A stretch of 5,035 nucleotides of DNA, taken from positions 1 through 5,035 of the forward strand of contig DGIZ01000180.1 of NCBI GenBank assembly GCA_002386585.1. Reading direction: 5' to 3'. The notes under the pieces are model-generated. The model was not told the DNA's origin and ran no database searches. It saw only the letters and a list, made by a program, of their open reading frames with translations. Origin of the DNA: Brevundimonas sp. UBA4609 (GTDB taxonomy: Bacteria > Pseudomonadota > Alphaproteobacteria > Caulobacterales > Caulobacteraceae). Positions 1 through 4,718 of the stretch are shown here, one piece after another. The stretch's first letter is position 1. The number at the start of each line of letters is the position of its first letter. A program made the position numbers and the translations under genes.

Positions 1-181
1 CGGCGTTGCCGCCGCCGACGTTGTTGCCGATGATGGCGCCGGCCACGGCGCCCAGGCCCGCGCCGACGGCGCCTTGACGGACGGTTTCGTTCGAGCCGTA
101 GCCGCCGCCGTAGTACGGGTCGCTGGCGCAGGCGGTCACCAGAAGTCCGGCGCCGGCGATGGCGATGATCGCCTTGTTCAT
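1..181 (-). CDS. Glycine-zipper (YMGG-like) small lipoprotein, 3' end outside window
   Basis: About 60 residues of the N-terminus are visible; the rest lies beyond the left edge. The protein opens with MNKAIIAIAGAGLLVTAC, a short lipoprotein signal peptide with lipobox V-T-A-C, so Cys18 would be lipidated. The +2 residue is Ala, not Asp, which fits outer-membrane sorting. After a Tyr/Gly-rich stretch (around residues 21-29) comes a glycine zipper (G-A-V-G-A-G-L-G-A-V-A-G-A-I-I-G), as in YMGG-like and 17-kDa-antigen/OsmB-like lipoproteins, a membrane-inserting helical hairpin. The start at 181 is chosen because AAGGA lies at 193-189 with 7-nt spacing. An in-frame ATG at 196 has no properly spaced ribosome site. 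A stress-type promoter lies upstream at 226-250, divergent from the lipid kinase gene. The biochemical function of this family is not established, and the exact subfamily cannot be fixed without the C-terminus. Confidence 0.87.
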   Translation of the reverse strand, partial: MNKAIIAIAGAGLLVTACASDPYYGGGYGSNETVRQGAVGAGLGAVAGAIIGNNVGGGNA

Positions 182-201
182 GGTTCTGTCCTTCATCCCT
201 T

Positions 202-214
202 AGGGGGCACCCCT
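202..214 (-). other. Small hairpin in the lipoprotein 5' UTR
   Basis: AGGGG-GCA-CCCCT is a 5-bp stem with a 3-nt loop. It lies between the predicted transcription start (about 217-219) and the Shine-Dalgarno site at 189-193 of the leftward lipoprotein gene. It would sit at the very 5' end of that mRNA, where it could stabilise the transcript. The structure is seen in sequence; the role is a guess. Confidence 0.3.
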
Positions 215-273
215 GAAGCTTCGATAACGCAGCCCGAAGAGGGCGGTTCCGAGGCAAAACGCTCGAAGCTTCA
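214..273. repeat. 11-bp inverted repeat bracketing the lipoprotein promoter
   Basis: TGAAGCTTCGA at 214-224 and TCGAAGCTTCA at 263-273 are exact reverse complements. Each arm also contains the 8-bp palindrome GAAGCTTC, and the palindromes are spaced exactly 50 bp apart. The left arm overlaps the predicted transcription start of the leftward lipoprotein gene. The right arm lies 12 bp upstream of its -35 element and about 30 bp upstream of the rightward -35 element. Paired operators for a dimeric regulator, possibly with looping, would look like this; no regulator is identified. Confidence 0.45.
226..250 (-). promoter_or_regulatory. EcfG/SigT-type stress promoter of the lipoprotein gene
   Basis: Read leftward, GGAAC (250-246), a 16-nt spacer and CGTT (229-226) match the alphaproteobacterial EcfG consensus GGAAC-N16/17-CGTT exactly. 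Transcription would start near 217-219, giving an untranslated leader of about 37 nt that carries the AAGGA ribosome site. It is divergent from the kinase promoter at 304-328, with 53 bp between the two -35 elements. Confidence 0.75.
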
Positions 274-303
274 CTTTAAATTTCAGCGCGTGGCCGCGAG
301 CGC

Positions 304-328
304 GGAACTGGCCGACCGCGCAGACGTT
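304..328 (+). promoter_or_regulatory. EcfG/SigT-type stress promoter of the lipid kinase operon
   Basis: GGAAC (304-308), a 16-nt spacer and CGTT (325-328) form an exact match to the EcfG consensus. CGTT ends only 8 nt before the kinase ATG at 337, so transcription is expected to begin at or beside the start codon. That explains why no Shine-Dalgarno sequence precedes the gene. Confidence 0.77.
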
Positions 329-336
329 CGCCGCCC

Positions 337-1311
337 ATGACAGCCGACACGCAGAACGACGCTCCGAATTTCCTGAGCCTCCTGGACCCCGCCGCCGCCT
401 CTCAGGATGAGACGCCGCGACCGTTGACGGAGGCGGTCCGACTGGAACGGGTCATCATCCTGGTCAATCCGCTGTCGGGCGGCGTGGGGGCGCAGGCGGC
501 CGACGAGGCCGCCGCCCTTCTGGCCGTCTATCCGCTTCAGGCCGAAGTGGTCGTGCTGGAGGGGGCGCGGATCCCGGATCAGATCGGCGAGGCGCTGGAG
601 GCGCGTCCGGACGTCCTGTTCATCCTGGCGGGCGACGGGACGGCGCGATCGGTGGCCGCCCGCGCCGGGGCCGACGGGCCGCTGATCGCACCCCTGCCCG
701 GCGGCACCATGAACATGCTGCCCAAGGCGCTCTACGGCACGGGGGATTGGAAGAAGGCGCTGCGCCTCGCGCTGGAGGAGGGCGCCCCCCTGGCCGTGGC
801 CGGCGGCGAGGTCGAGGGCGAGGCCTTCTACTGCGCGGCCATCCTGGGCTCGCCCGCCCTGTGGGCTCCGGCGCGCGAGGCCATCCGCGAAGGCAAGCTG
901 AAGATGGCCTGGACCTACGCCCGCCGCGCGCTGAAGAAGGCCTTTTCCGGCCGGGTGCGCTATGCGCTGGATGGTAGCGAGCGGGAGAAGGCTGAGGCCC
1001 TGGTGCTGATCAGCCCGTTGATCTCCAAGGCGATGGACAAGTGCGACGGGCTGGAGGCGGCGGCCATGAACACCGCCGACGCGGCCCAGGCCTTCCGCCT
1101 GGCCGCGCACGCCCTGTTCGACGACTGGCGCCAGGACCCGACCGTCACCACCCGAGGCGCCCGCAGGATCGAGGTGGAGGCCCGGTCGCGCATTCCCGCC
1201 GTGATCGACGGCGAGCCGATGCTGCTGGGCCGCGAGGCGGCGGTGCGGTTTCTGCCGCGCGCCTTCATGGCCCTGGCTCCCAAGCCTCCGGCCGGCGAGG
1301 ACAGCGTCTAG
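337..1311 (+). CDS. Diacylglycerol-kinase-family lipid kinase
   Basis: 324 aa, a normal length for bacterial DAGKc (YegS/DgkB/LCB5-like) kinases, which transfer the ATP gamma-phosphate to a lipid hydroxyl such as that of diacylglycerol, a sphingoid base or ceramide. The catalytic domain starts after a loose 35-residue N-terminus: nucleotide-loop motif N44-P-x-S-G-G49, then A98-G-D-G-T102 where most members have GGDGT, then P121-G-G-T-x-N126. The C-terminal beta domain keeps the family's D291-G-E293 signature. There is no signal peptide or membrane segment, so a cytosolic or peripheral membrane enzyme is likely. The start at 337 has no ribosome site, but the stress promoter at 304-328 would yield a leaderless mRNA from it; no in-frame upstream start exists, and the TTG at 424 is the only nearby alternative. 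The stop overlaps the start of the phosphoesterase gene. The lipid substrate cannot be read from sequence. Caulobacterales make sphingolipids, and their ceramide kinase belongs to this same fold, so that role is possible. Confidence 0.9.
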   Translation: MTADTQNDAPNFLSLLDPAAASQDETPRPLTEAVRLERVIILVNPLSGGVGAQAADEAAALLAVYPLQAEVVVLEGARIPDQIGEALEARPDVLFILAGDGTARSVAARAGADGPLIAPLPGGTMNMLPKALYGTGDWKKALRLALEEGAPLAVAGGEVEGEAFYCAAILGSPALWAPAREAIREGKLKMAWTYARRALKKAFSGRVRYALDGSEREKAEALVLISPLISKAMDKCDGLEAAAMNTADAAQAFRLAAHALFDDWRQDPTVTTRGARRIEVEARSRIPAVIDGEPMLLGREAAVRFLPRAFMALAPKPPAGEDSV

Positions 1312-2099
1312 TGGGTCTGGTCCTCCAGTTTTCGGACGTTCATTTCGGGTGCGAGCATGAACATGCGGTGGCCGCCGCAGCCGACTACGCCCACGCCGCC
1401 GGGGCCGATCTGATCCTGATCACCGGCGACATCACCCAGAGAGGCTATCCGCGCGAGTTCGCGGCGGCCGGCGACTGGATCCGCGCCCTTCCCGAGCCGG
1501 TCTTCGTCACCGTGGGCAATCACGACGTGCCCTATTGGGACGTGATGGCGCGGCTGTTCTGGCCGTGGCGGGCCTTCGAACAGGCGACCGGCCATCCGGC
1601 CCATGATCACGAGTTCCGCCACGACGCCCTGATGGTGCGGGGCGTCACGACGGCGCGCGGCTGGCAGGCCCGCCCCAACTGGTCCAAGGGCGTCATCGAC
1701 CTGGATCAGACGCGCCGCGCGGCGGAGGCTCTGCGTCAGGCGCCCGACGGCGCGCTTCGCATACTGGCCTGCCACCACCCCCTGGTCGAGATGATCGGCG
1801 CGCCCATGACGGGCGAGGTCAAGCGCGGAGAGCGCGCAGCGCGCATCTTCGCCGAGGCGGGCGTCGACCTGGTCGTCACCGGTCATGTCCATGTGCCCTT
1901 CGCCCTGCCGATCGGGGTCGGGGACGAATGCTCCTATGCCGTCGGCTGCGGGACCCTGTCGCATCGCGAGCGGGGGGCGCCGCCCAGCTTCAACCGCATC
2001 GAATGGGACGCCGAGACGGTGACGGTGTCGGCCGTGGCCTGGGACGGACATCGGTTCGCCGATCACCAGACCTGGCGGCTGCCGCGTCGCCGCGCCTGA
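1311..2099 (+). CDS. Calcineurin-like metallophosphoesterase (CpdA/Icc-like)
   Basis: 262 aa from a GTG start that shares its first base with the kinase stop codon (TAGTG). GAGGA at 1297-1301 with 9-nt spacing supports this start. All dimetal-site motifs of the family are present in order: D9-x-H11, G39-D40, G69-N70-H71-D72, H155-H156 and G191-H192-x-H194. The enzyme should therefore be active, hydrolysing a phosphoester with Mn/Fe-type metals. Size and motif layout resemble the class III cyclic-nucleotide phosphodiesterase branch (CpdA/Icc). That branch also contains enzymes acting on phospholipids and nucleotides, so the substrate is open. There is no signal peptide; the protein is predicted to be cytosolic. 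Cotranscription and translational coupling with a lipid kinase suggest a related phosphorylated metabolite. A terminator follows 21 nt after the stop. Confidence 0.92.
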   Translation: MGLVLQFSDVHFGCEHEHAVAAAADYAHAAGADLILITGDITQRGYPREFAAAGDWIRALPEPVFVTVGNHDVPYWDVMARLFWPWRAFEQATGHPAHDHEFRHDALMVRGVTTARGWQARPNWSKGVIDLDQTRRAAEALRQAPDGALRILACHHPLVEMIGAPMTGEVKRGERAARIFAEAGVDLVVTGHVHVPFALPIGVGDECSYAVGCGTLSHRERGAPPSFNRIEWDAETVTVSAVAWDGHRFADHQTWRLPRRRA

Positions 2100-2119
2100 G
2101 GGTTTCAGATCATGAAAAA

Positions 2120-2145
2120 GGGCCGCGACGGCTTGGTCGCGGCCC
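2120..2145. terminator. Bidirectional intrinsic terminator
   Basis: GGGCCGCGAC (2120-2129) and GTCGCGGCCC (2136-2145) form a perfect 10-bp stem around a GGCTTG loop, extendable by an A-T pair (2119/2146). Read leftward, the stem is followed by a five-T run (2119-2115), a strong terminator for the DUF1328 gene. Read rightward it is followed by TGATTTC, a weaker tail that still suits the kinase-phosphoesterase operon. It sits between two converging units. Confidence 0.88.
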
Positions 2146-2168
2146 TGATTTCAATGCGTCCGGCTCGG

Positions 2169-2348
2169 CTAGATGCGCGGCCCGCCGCGCCCTCTCAGGC
2201 CGCCCACCAGCAGGGAGACGACGAACAGGATGACGGCGATGATAGCGATGAATTTGGCGATCTCAAACGACATGCCCGAGATGCCGCCGAAGCCGAGAAC
2301 GGCCGCGACCAAGGCTATGATAAAGAAAATGATGGCCCAGCGAAGCAT
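2169..2348 (-). CDS. DUF1328 (YtjA-like) small membrane protein
   Basis: 59 aa, the usual length for this family. It begins [20 protein letters not shown], the typical opening, and has two hydrophobic helices (about residues 4-22 and 30-50) joined by the G-F-G-G-I-S-G turn. It ends in a basic/Gly-rich tail ([11 protein letters not shown]), as family members do. It should be an inner-membrane protein; the family has no proven function. The start at 2348 is preferred over longer in-frame options because GGAGG lies at 2362-2358 with 9-nt spacing and the homologous region begins there. A stress-type promoter at 2425-2449 gives it its own transcript, and the hairpin at 2120-2145 ends it. Confidence 0.92.
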   Translation of the reverse strand: MLRWAIIFFIIALVAAVLGFGGISGMSFEIAKFIAIIAVILFVVSLLVGGLRGRGGPRI

Positions 2349-2424
2349 AGGCGATACCCTCCGTAAGGTGTTGACAGGAGCGGGCTTTCGACCCCTCCCG
2401 TCGACAACGCCGCTTGCCTGAACC

Positions 2425-2449
2425 AACGCGTCGGAGACTTGGCCGTTCC
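2425..2449 (-). promoter_or_regulatory. EcfG/SigT-type stress promoter of the DUF1328 gene
   Basis: Read leftward, GGAAC (2449-2445), a 16-nt spacer and CGTT (2428-2425) match the EcfG consensus exactly. The element begins one base past the TAA (2453-2451) of the upstream holin-family gene. Transcription should start near 2417, giving a leader of about 70 nt with GGAGG before the ATG at 2348. Confidence 0.75.
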
Positions 2450-2450
2450 T

Positions 2451-2849
2451 TTAGCGTCGACGGCGTCCTCTGCTTTTTTCAGTAAAGGCGGCCGCGACCA
2501 TGGTGGCCAGGGCCGGATTGCGCAGGAAGATGAAACCGCCGGCCAGGGCCGCTGCGGCGCCCAGGATCGGACGCTGCTGGAACAGGTGCAGGGCGCGGGC
2601 GCCCAGGCCTTCCGGCTCCTCGTCTTCCTCATCCTCATCGTCGCCGCGCGCGCGGCGCACGAAGACCAGGGCGACGATGGCCGCGATCAGGGCGAACAAC
2701 AGGGCGGTCAGGGCGGCCGCGATCACGGGCGGCACGACCAGCAGCAGCAGGTAATAGACCGTCGCCCCCAGGGCGACCATGGCCAAGAAGGCCGCGCCGG
2801 CGGCGACGAAGGTCGCCACCGCGCGGTTGATGAGCCCCCGCCCGAGCAT
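2451..2849 (-). CDS. YqjE-like 'phage holin family' membrane protein
   Basis: 132 aa. Two adjacent hydrophobic helices (about residues 11-38 and 41-64) are followed by an R-R-A-R cytoplasmic anchor and an extremely acidic linker (residues 70-80, nearly all Asp/Glu). A third, less hydrophobic segment follows (about 95-122) and a basic C-terminus (K-S-R-G-R-R-R-R). The first half fits the YqjE/holin superfamily III type of integral inner-membrane protein. Despite the family name this is a chromosomal housekeeping/stress protein, and no phage genes are nearby. Its ATG overlaps the stop of the DUF883 gene by one base (TGATG), so the two are translationally coupled, as with yqjD-yqjE in enterobacteria. 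The segment from Q91 (Q-Q-R-P-I plus helix) resembles the C-terminus of its DUF883 partner. Assignment to YqjE is by architecture and gene order; sequence similarity was not computed. Confidence 0.8.
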   Translation of the reverse strand: MLGRGLINRAVATFVAAGAAFLAMVALGATVYYLLLLVVPPVIAAALTALLFALIAAIVALVFVRRARGDDEDEEDEEPEGLGARALHLFQQRPILGAAAALAGGFIFLRNPALATMVAAAFTEKSRGRRRR

Positions 2850-3193
2850 CAGCGCCGACGCCCGGCCAGCAGCAGACCGAGGACGACGCCGACGCCGAGC
2901 GCAATGGCGGTCGACTGGATCGGGCGTTCCTGCACCCGCTCGACGACATAGCGCTGCGCCTCGTCGAATTTCTCGGCGGCGTCATCGTAATATTCACGGC
3001 CGCGCACCTTGGCGGTGTCGTAATAGCCGCGCGCCTTCTCGCGCAGTTCGTCGCCCTGTTCGCGCAGGCGGGCTTCGGCCTCGGAGGCCTTTTCCTTCAG
3101 ACGCTGGGTTTCCTCGCGGGCGCCGGCCTTGAGGTCCTCCTTCAGGGTCTTGAGGTCGTTCTTGATGTCTTCACGAGCCTTGGACGTGGCCAT
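2849..3193 (-). CDS. DUF883 (YqjD/ElaB-like) tail-anchored membrane protein
   Basis: 114 aa. Residues 5-85 form a highly charged, Lys/Glu/Arg-rich helical or coiled-coil region. Then comes Q88-E-R-P-I92 and one C-terminal transmembrane helix (about 94-110) with Gly-rich face G-V-G-V-V-L-G-L-L-L, ending G-R-R-R. This is the DUF883 architecture. In E. coli, YqjD and ElaB are inner-membrane C-tail-anchored proteins that associate with ribosomes in stationary phase and are controlled by RpoS; that knowledge comes from those homologues only. The start at 3193 is supported by GGAG at 3205-3202 (8-nt spacing) and AAGGAG slightly further up; the longer in-frame extension to 3331 would cross the promoter and looks non-coding. 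It is the first gene of a two-gene operon with the YqjE-like gene. Confidence 0.88.
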   Translation of the reverse strand: MATSKAREDIKNDLKTLKEDLKAGAREETQRLKEKASEAEARLREQGDELREKARGYYDTAKVRGREYYDDAAEKFDEAQRYVVERVQERPIQSTAIALGVGVVLGLLLAGRRR

Positions 3194-3250
3194 GATGCGC
3201 GCTCCGCTCCTTGTGTAAGCTTGACGATTAAATAGAGAAGCCCTGTCCGA

Positions 3251-3276
3251 AACGCCACACCGACGATCAAGGTTCC
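3251..3276 (-). promoter_or_regulatory. EcfG/SigT-type stress promoter of the DUF883-holin operon
   Basis: Read leftward, GGAAC (3276-3272), a 17-nt spacer and CGTT (3254-3251) match the EcfG consensus exactly. The predicted transcription start near 3243 gives a leader of about 50 nt. The dyad CTGCA-A-TGCAG (3276-3286) touches the upstream edge of the -35 element and could be an operator, though this is only a pattern. Confidence 0.75.
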
Positions 3277-3320
3277 TGCAATGCAGCATGGGGCGCCGTG
3301 CGGCGAAAATCCGATCTGGC

Positions 3321-3336
3321 GCGCCGTTCACGGCGC
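3321..3336. promoter_or_regulatory. 16-bp dyad GCGCCGT-TC-ACGGCGC upstream of the FAH-family gene
   Basis: A perfect 7+7 dyad with a 2-bp centre (as RNA, a 6-bp stem with a UUCA loop) ends 15 nt before the FAH-family ATG at 3352. A second small palindrome, TTCTAGAA, follows at 3337-3344. No Shine-Dalgarno sequence is evident before this ATG. The dyad may be a repressor operator or a 5'-UTR hairpin that affects translation; sequence alone cannot decide. Confidence 0.35.
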
Positions 3337-3351
3337 TTCTAGAACAGCGTC

Positions 3352-4005
3352 ATGACCCAATGGCTGTTCCCGCCCGCCCAGACGTCGTCTCTGCCGATCG
3401 AGGGCGAGTCTCGCCGTCTGCCTGTGCGCCGCATCCTGTGCGTGGGCCAGAATTACGCCGCCCATGCCCGGGAGATGGGCGCCGATCCCGACAAGCCCGC
3501 GCCCTTCTTCTTCGCCAAGCCGGCCGACGCCCTGGTCGTCGACGGGAGCGACCCGGCCTATCCCTCGGCGACGCAGAATCTGCATTACGAGGTCGAACTG
3601 GTCGTCGCCCTGGGTGCAGACGCCAGGCCGGTCGGCTGGGCCGTCGGCGTCGATCTGACGCGGCGCGATCTTCAGGCCGAGGCGAAGGCCAAGGGCCGGC
3701 CGTGGGAGGCCGGCAAGGCGTTCGATCAGTCCGCGCCCTGCGGCGCGCTCAGCCTGACGCCGCCCGCCGCCGACGCCGCCATCGAGCTGAGGGTCAACGG
3801 GGACGTCCGCCAGTCGGGCCGCTTGTCGGACATGATCTGGGATGTCGACGGCGTCCTGTCCAAGGCGGCGGAGTTGTGGGCGCTCCAGCCCGGCGACCTG
3901 ATCTTCACCGGCACGCCCGAGGGCGTCGGTCCCTTGAACCCCGGCGATCGGGTCGAGGCGGTCATCGCGGGCCTGCCCCCGCTCAGCTTCACGGTGCGCT
4001 CATGA
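3352..4005 (+). CDS. Fumarylacetoacetate hydrolase-family enzyme (short, FAHD1/YcgM/NagK-like)
   Basis: 217 aa, the size of the short FAH-fold hydrolases, well below full-length fumarylacetoacetases (over 300 aa). Family features in order: V31-G-Q-N-Y with H38 and E41 (catalytic His/Glu pair of FAHD1-like enzymes), F-A-K-P57, metal ligands E80-x-E82 and D101 within D-L-T-R-R-D-L-Q, K122, and G-T-P-E-G-V-G-P-L-x-P-G-D near the C-terminus. These enzymes use Mg/Mn to cleave C-C bonds in acylpyruvates such as fumarylpyruvate or fumarylacetoacetate, and some decarboxylate oxaloacetate. The next gene, overlapping by ATGA, encodes a glutathione isomerase that would make the fumaryl substrate from the maleyl form. 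This fits the last two steps of gentisate (fumarylpyruvate) or tyrosine/homogentisate (fumarylacetoacetate) breakdown. No ring-cleavage dioxygenase is in the window, so the pathway is undecided. No stress promoter precedes it. Confidence 0.9.
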   Translation: MTQWLFPPAQTSSLPIEGESRRLPVRRILCVGQNYAAHAREMGADPDKPAPFFFAKPADALVVDGSDPAYPSATQNLHYEVELVVALGADARPVGWAVGVDLTRRDLQAEAKAKGRPWEAGKAFDQSAPCGALSLTPPAADAAIELRVNGDVRQSGRLSDMIWDVDGVLSKAAELWALQPGDLIFTGTPEGVGPLNPGDRVEAVIAGLPPLSFTVRS

Positions 4006-4649
4006 TTCTGCACGGCTACTGGCGCTCGGGCACCAGCTATCGCACCCGCATCGCCCTCAATCTGAAGGGGGTCGAGTATCGACAGGCCGCGTTGGACCTG
4101 CGCACGGGCGCGCAGAAATCCGAAGCCTACCTCCGGCTCAATCCGCAGGGCCTGGTCCCGGCGCTGGAGACGGACGACGGCTTGGTGCTGACCCAGAGTC
4201 CGGCCATTCTGGAGTGGCTGGAGGAGACCCGTCCCGAGCCGCCCCTGCTGCCGCGCGACGCGGCGGGCCGCGCCCAGGTGCGGGCCATGGCGGCGCTGAT
4301 CGGCTGCGACATCCATCCGCTCAACAATCTGAGGGTGCTGAAGGCCGTGCGCGGCCTGAACCCCGATCAGATGGGCGCCGATCAGTCGGACGTCGACGCC
4401 TGGGCCGGTCAATGGATCATCGACGGCTTCACCGCGCTGGAGGCTCTGGTCGTACGTCACGGCGAGGGCTGGTGCTTCGGCGCGACGCCGACCCTGGCGG
4501 ACTGTTACCTGATGCCGCAGCTCTATTCGGCGCGGCGGTTCAACGTCGATCTGGCGGCCTTCCCGCGCCTGCTGGAGATCGAGGCGCGCGCAGAGGCTCA
4601 CCCGGCCTTCATCGCCGCCGTGCCGGAAAACCAGCCGGATGCGGATTAA
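4002..4649 (+). CDS. maiA: Zeta-class GST, maleylacetoacetate/maleylpyruvate isomerase
   Basis: 215 aa, typical of the family. The thioredoxin-like N-terminal domain (about 1-80) carries the active-site segment R8-S-G-T-S-Y-R-T-R-I-A-L, then N47-P-Q-G-L-V-P53 (cis-Pro) and Q65-S66 for glutathione binding. The helical C-terminal domain shows C102-D-I-H-P-L-N-N-L-R-V-L and A-R-R-F-N-V-D-L, strong signatures of the zeta class. It should catalyse glutathione-dependent cis-trans isomerisation of maleylacetoacetate or maleylpyruvate, feeding the preceding hydrolase. The canonical S-S-C/A-S active-site motif reads S-G-T-S here. The start at 4002 forms an ATGA overlap with the upstream stop, indicating translational coupling; no separate ribosome site is evident. 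The symbol is by function; if the pathway is gentisate, nagL-type naming would apply. Confidence 0.92.
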   Translation: MILHGYWRSGTSYRTRIALNLKGVEYRQAALDLRTGAQKSEAYLRLNPQGLVPALETDDGLVLTQSPAILEWLEETRPEPPLLPRDAAGRAQVRAMAALIGCDIHPLNNLRVLKAVRGLNPDQMGADQSDVDAWAGQWIIDGFTALEALVVRHGEGWCFGATPTLADCYLMPQLYSARRFNVDLAAFPRLLEIEARAEAHPAFIAAVPENQPDAD

Positions 4650-4671
4650 GCTTCTTCGTTCACCAACGACC

Positions 4672-4685
4672 TTGATTTCGGTCAA
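4672..4685. promoter_or_regulatory. Candidate FNR/FixK-type box (TTGA-N6-TCAA)
   Basis: TTGATTTCGGTCAA carries both perfect FNR/FixK half-sites with the standard 6-bp spacing, in the 69-bp gap between the isomerase gene and the GTG-start gene at 4719. Its centre (4678.5) is about 40 bp before that GTG, the usual activator position if transcription began at the start codon. No convincing -10 element is visible, so this is a tentative call. Confidence 0.33.
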
Positions 4686-4718
4686 TCTCCCTTAAGCTTT
4701 GACGGCGAAAGTGGCGGC

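Noticed and set aside
194..196. Upstream in-frame ATG for the lipoprotein
   Set aside because: It has no spaced Shine-Dalgarno sequence, and it would put charged residues MKDRT before the signal peptide; the ATG at 181 has AAGGA at 7 nt.
283..1110. Long leftward open frame of 275 codons opposite the lipid kinase
   Set aside because: It is antisense to a gene with full DAGKc motifs, its translation is Arg/Gly/Gln-rich with no domain pattern, and it arises from GC-rich codon use on the other strand.
1308..2066. Long leftward open frame opposite the metallophosphoesterase
   Set aside because: Same reason: the rightward frame has every metallophosphoesterase motif, while the leftward one shows none and has no ribosome site.
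2371..2376. TTGACA on the + strand, a perfect sigma-70 -35 hexamer
   Set aside because: There is no -10 element at the right distance and no rightward gene downstream; it lies in the leader of the leftward DUF1328 gene.
2451..2849. Prophage or lysis cassette suggested by the 'holin' family name
   Set aside because: No endolysin, phage structural or integrase gene is nearby; the DUF883 partner and stress promoter fit the chromosomal yqjDE-type operon.
3305..3328. CGTT at 3325-3328 as a possible EcfG promoter for the FAH-family gene
   Set aside because: No GGAAC or close variant occurs 16-17 nt upstream; the sequence there is CGAAA/GCGAA.
4656..4669. TCGTT-CACC-AACGA hairpin after the isomerase gene as a terminator
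   Set aside because: The 5-bp AT-containing stem is weak and the following CCTTGATTT is not a convincing U-tract.
3726..4685. 319-codon leftward open frame opposite the FAH-family and isomerase genes
   Set aside because: The rightward genes are unmistakable families; the leftward frame is low-complexity and crosses two gene boundaries.
4646..4699. Direct repeat TTAAGCTT (4646-4653 and 4692-4699) around the putative FNR box
   Set aside because: It is only 8 bp and overlaps the isomerase stop codon; AAGCTT also recurs in other intergenic regions here, so chance or AT-content bias is adequate.
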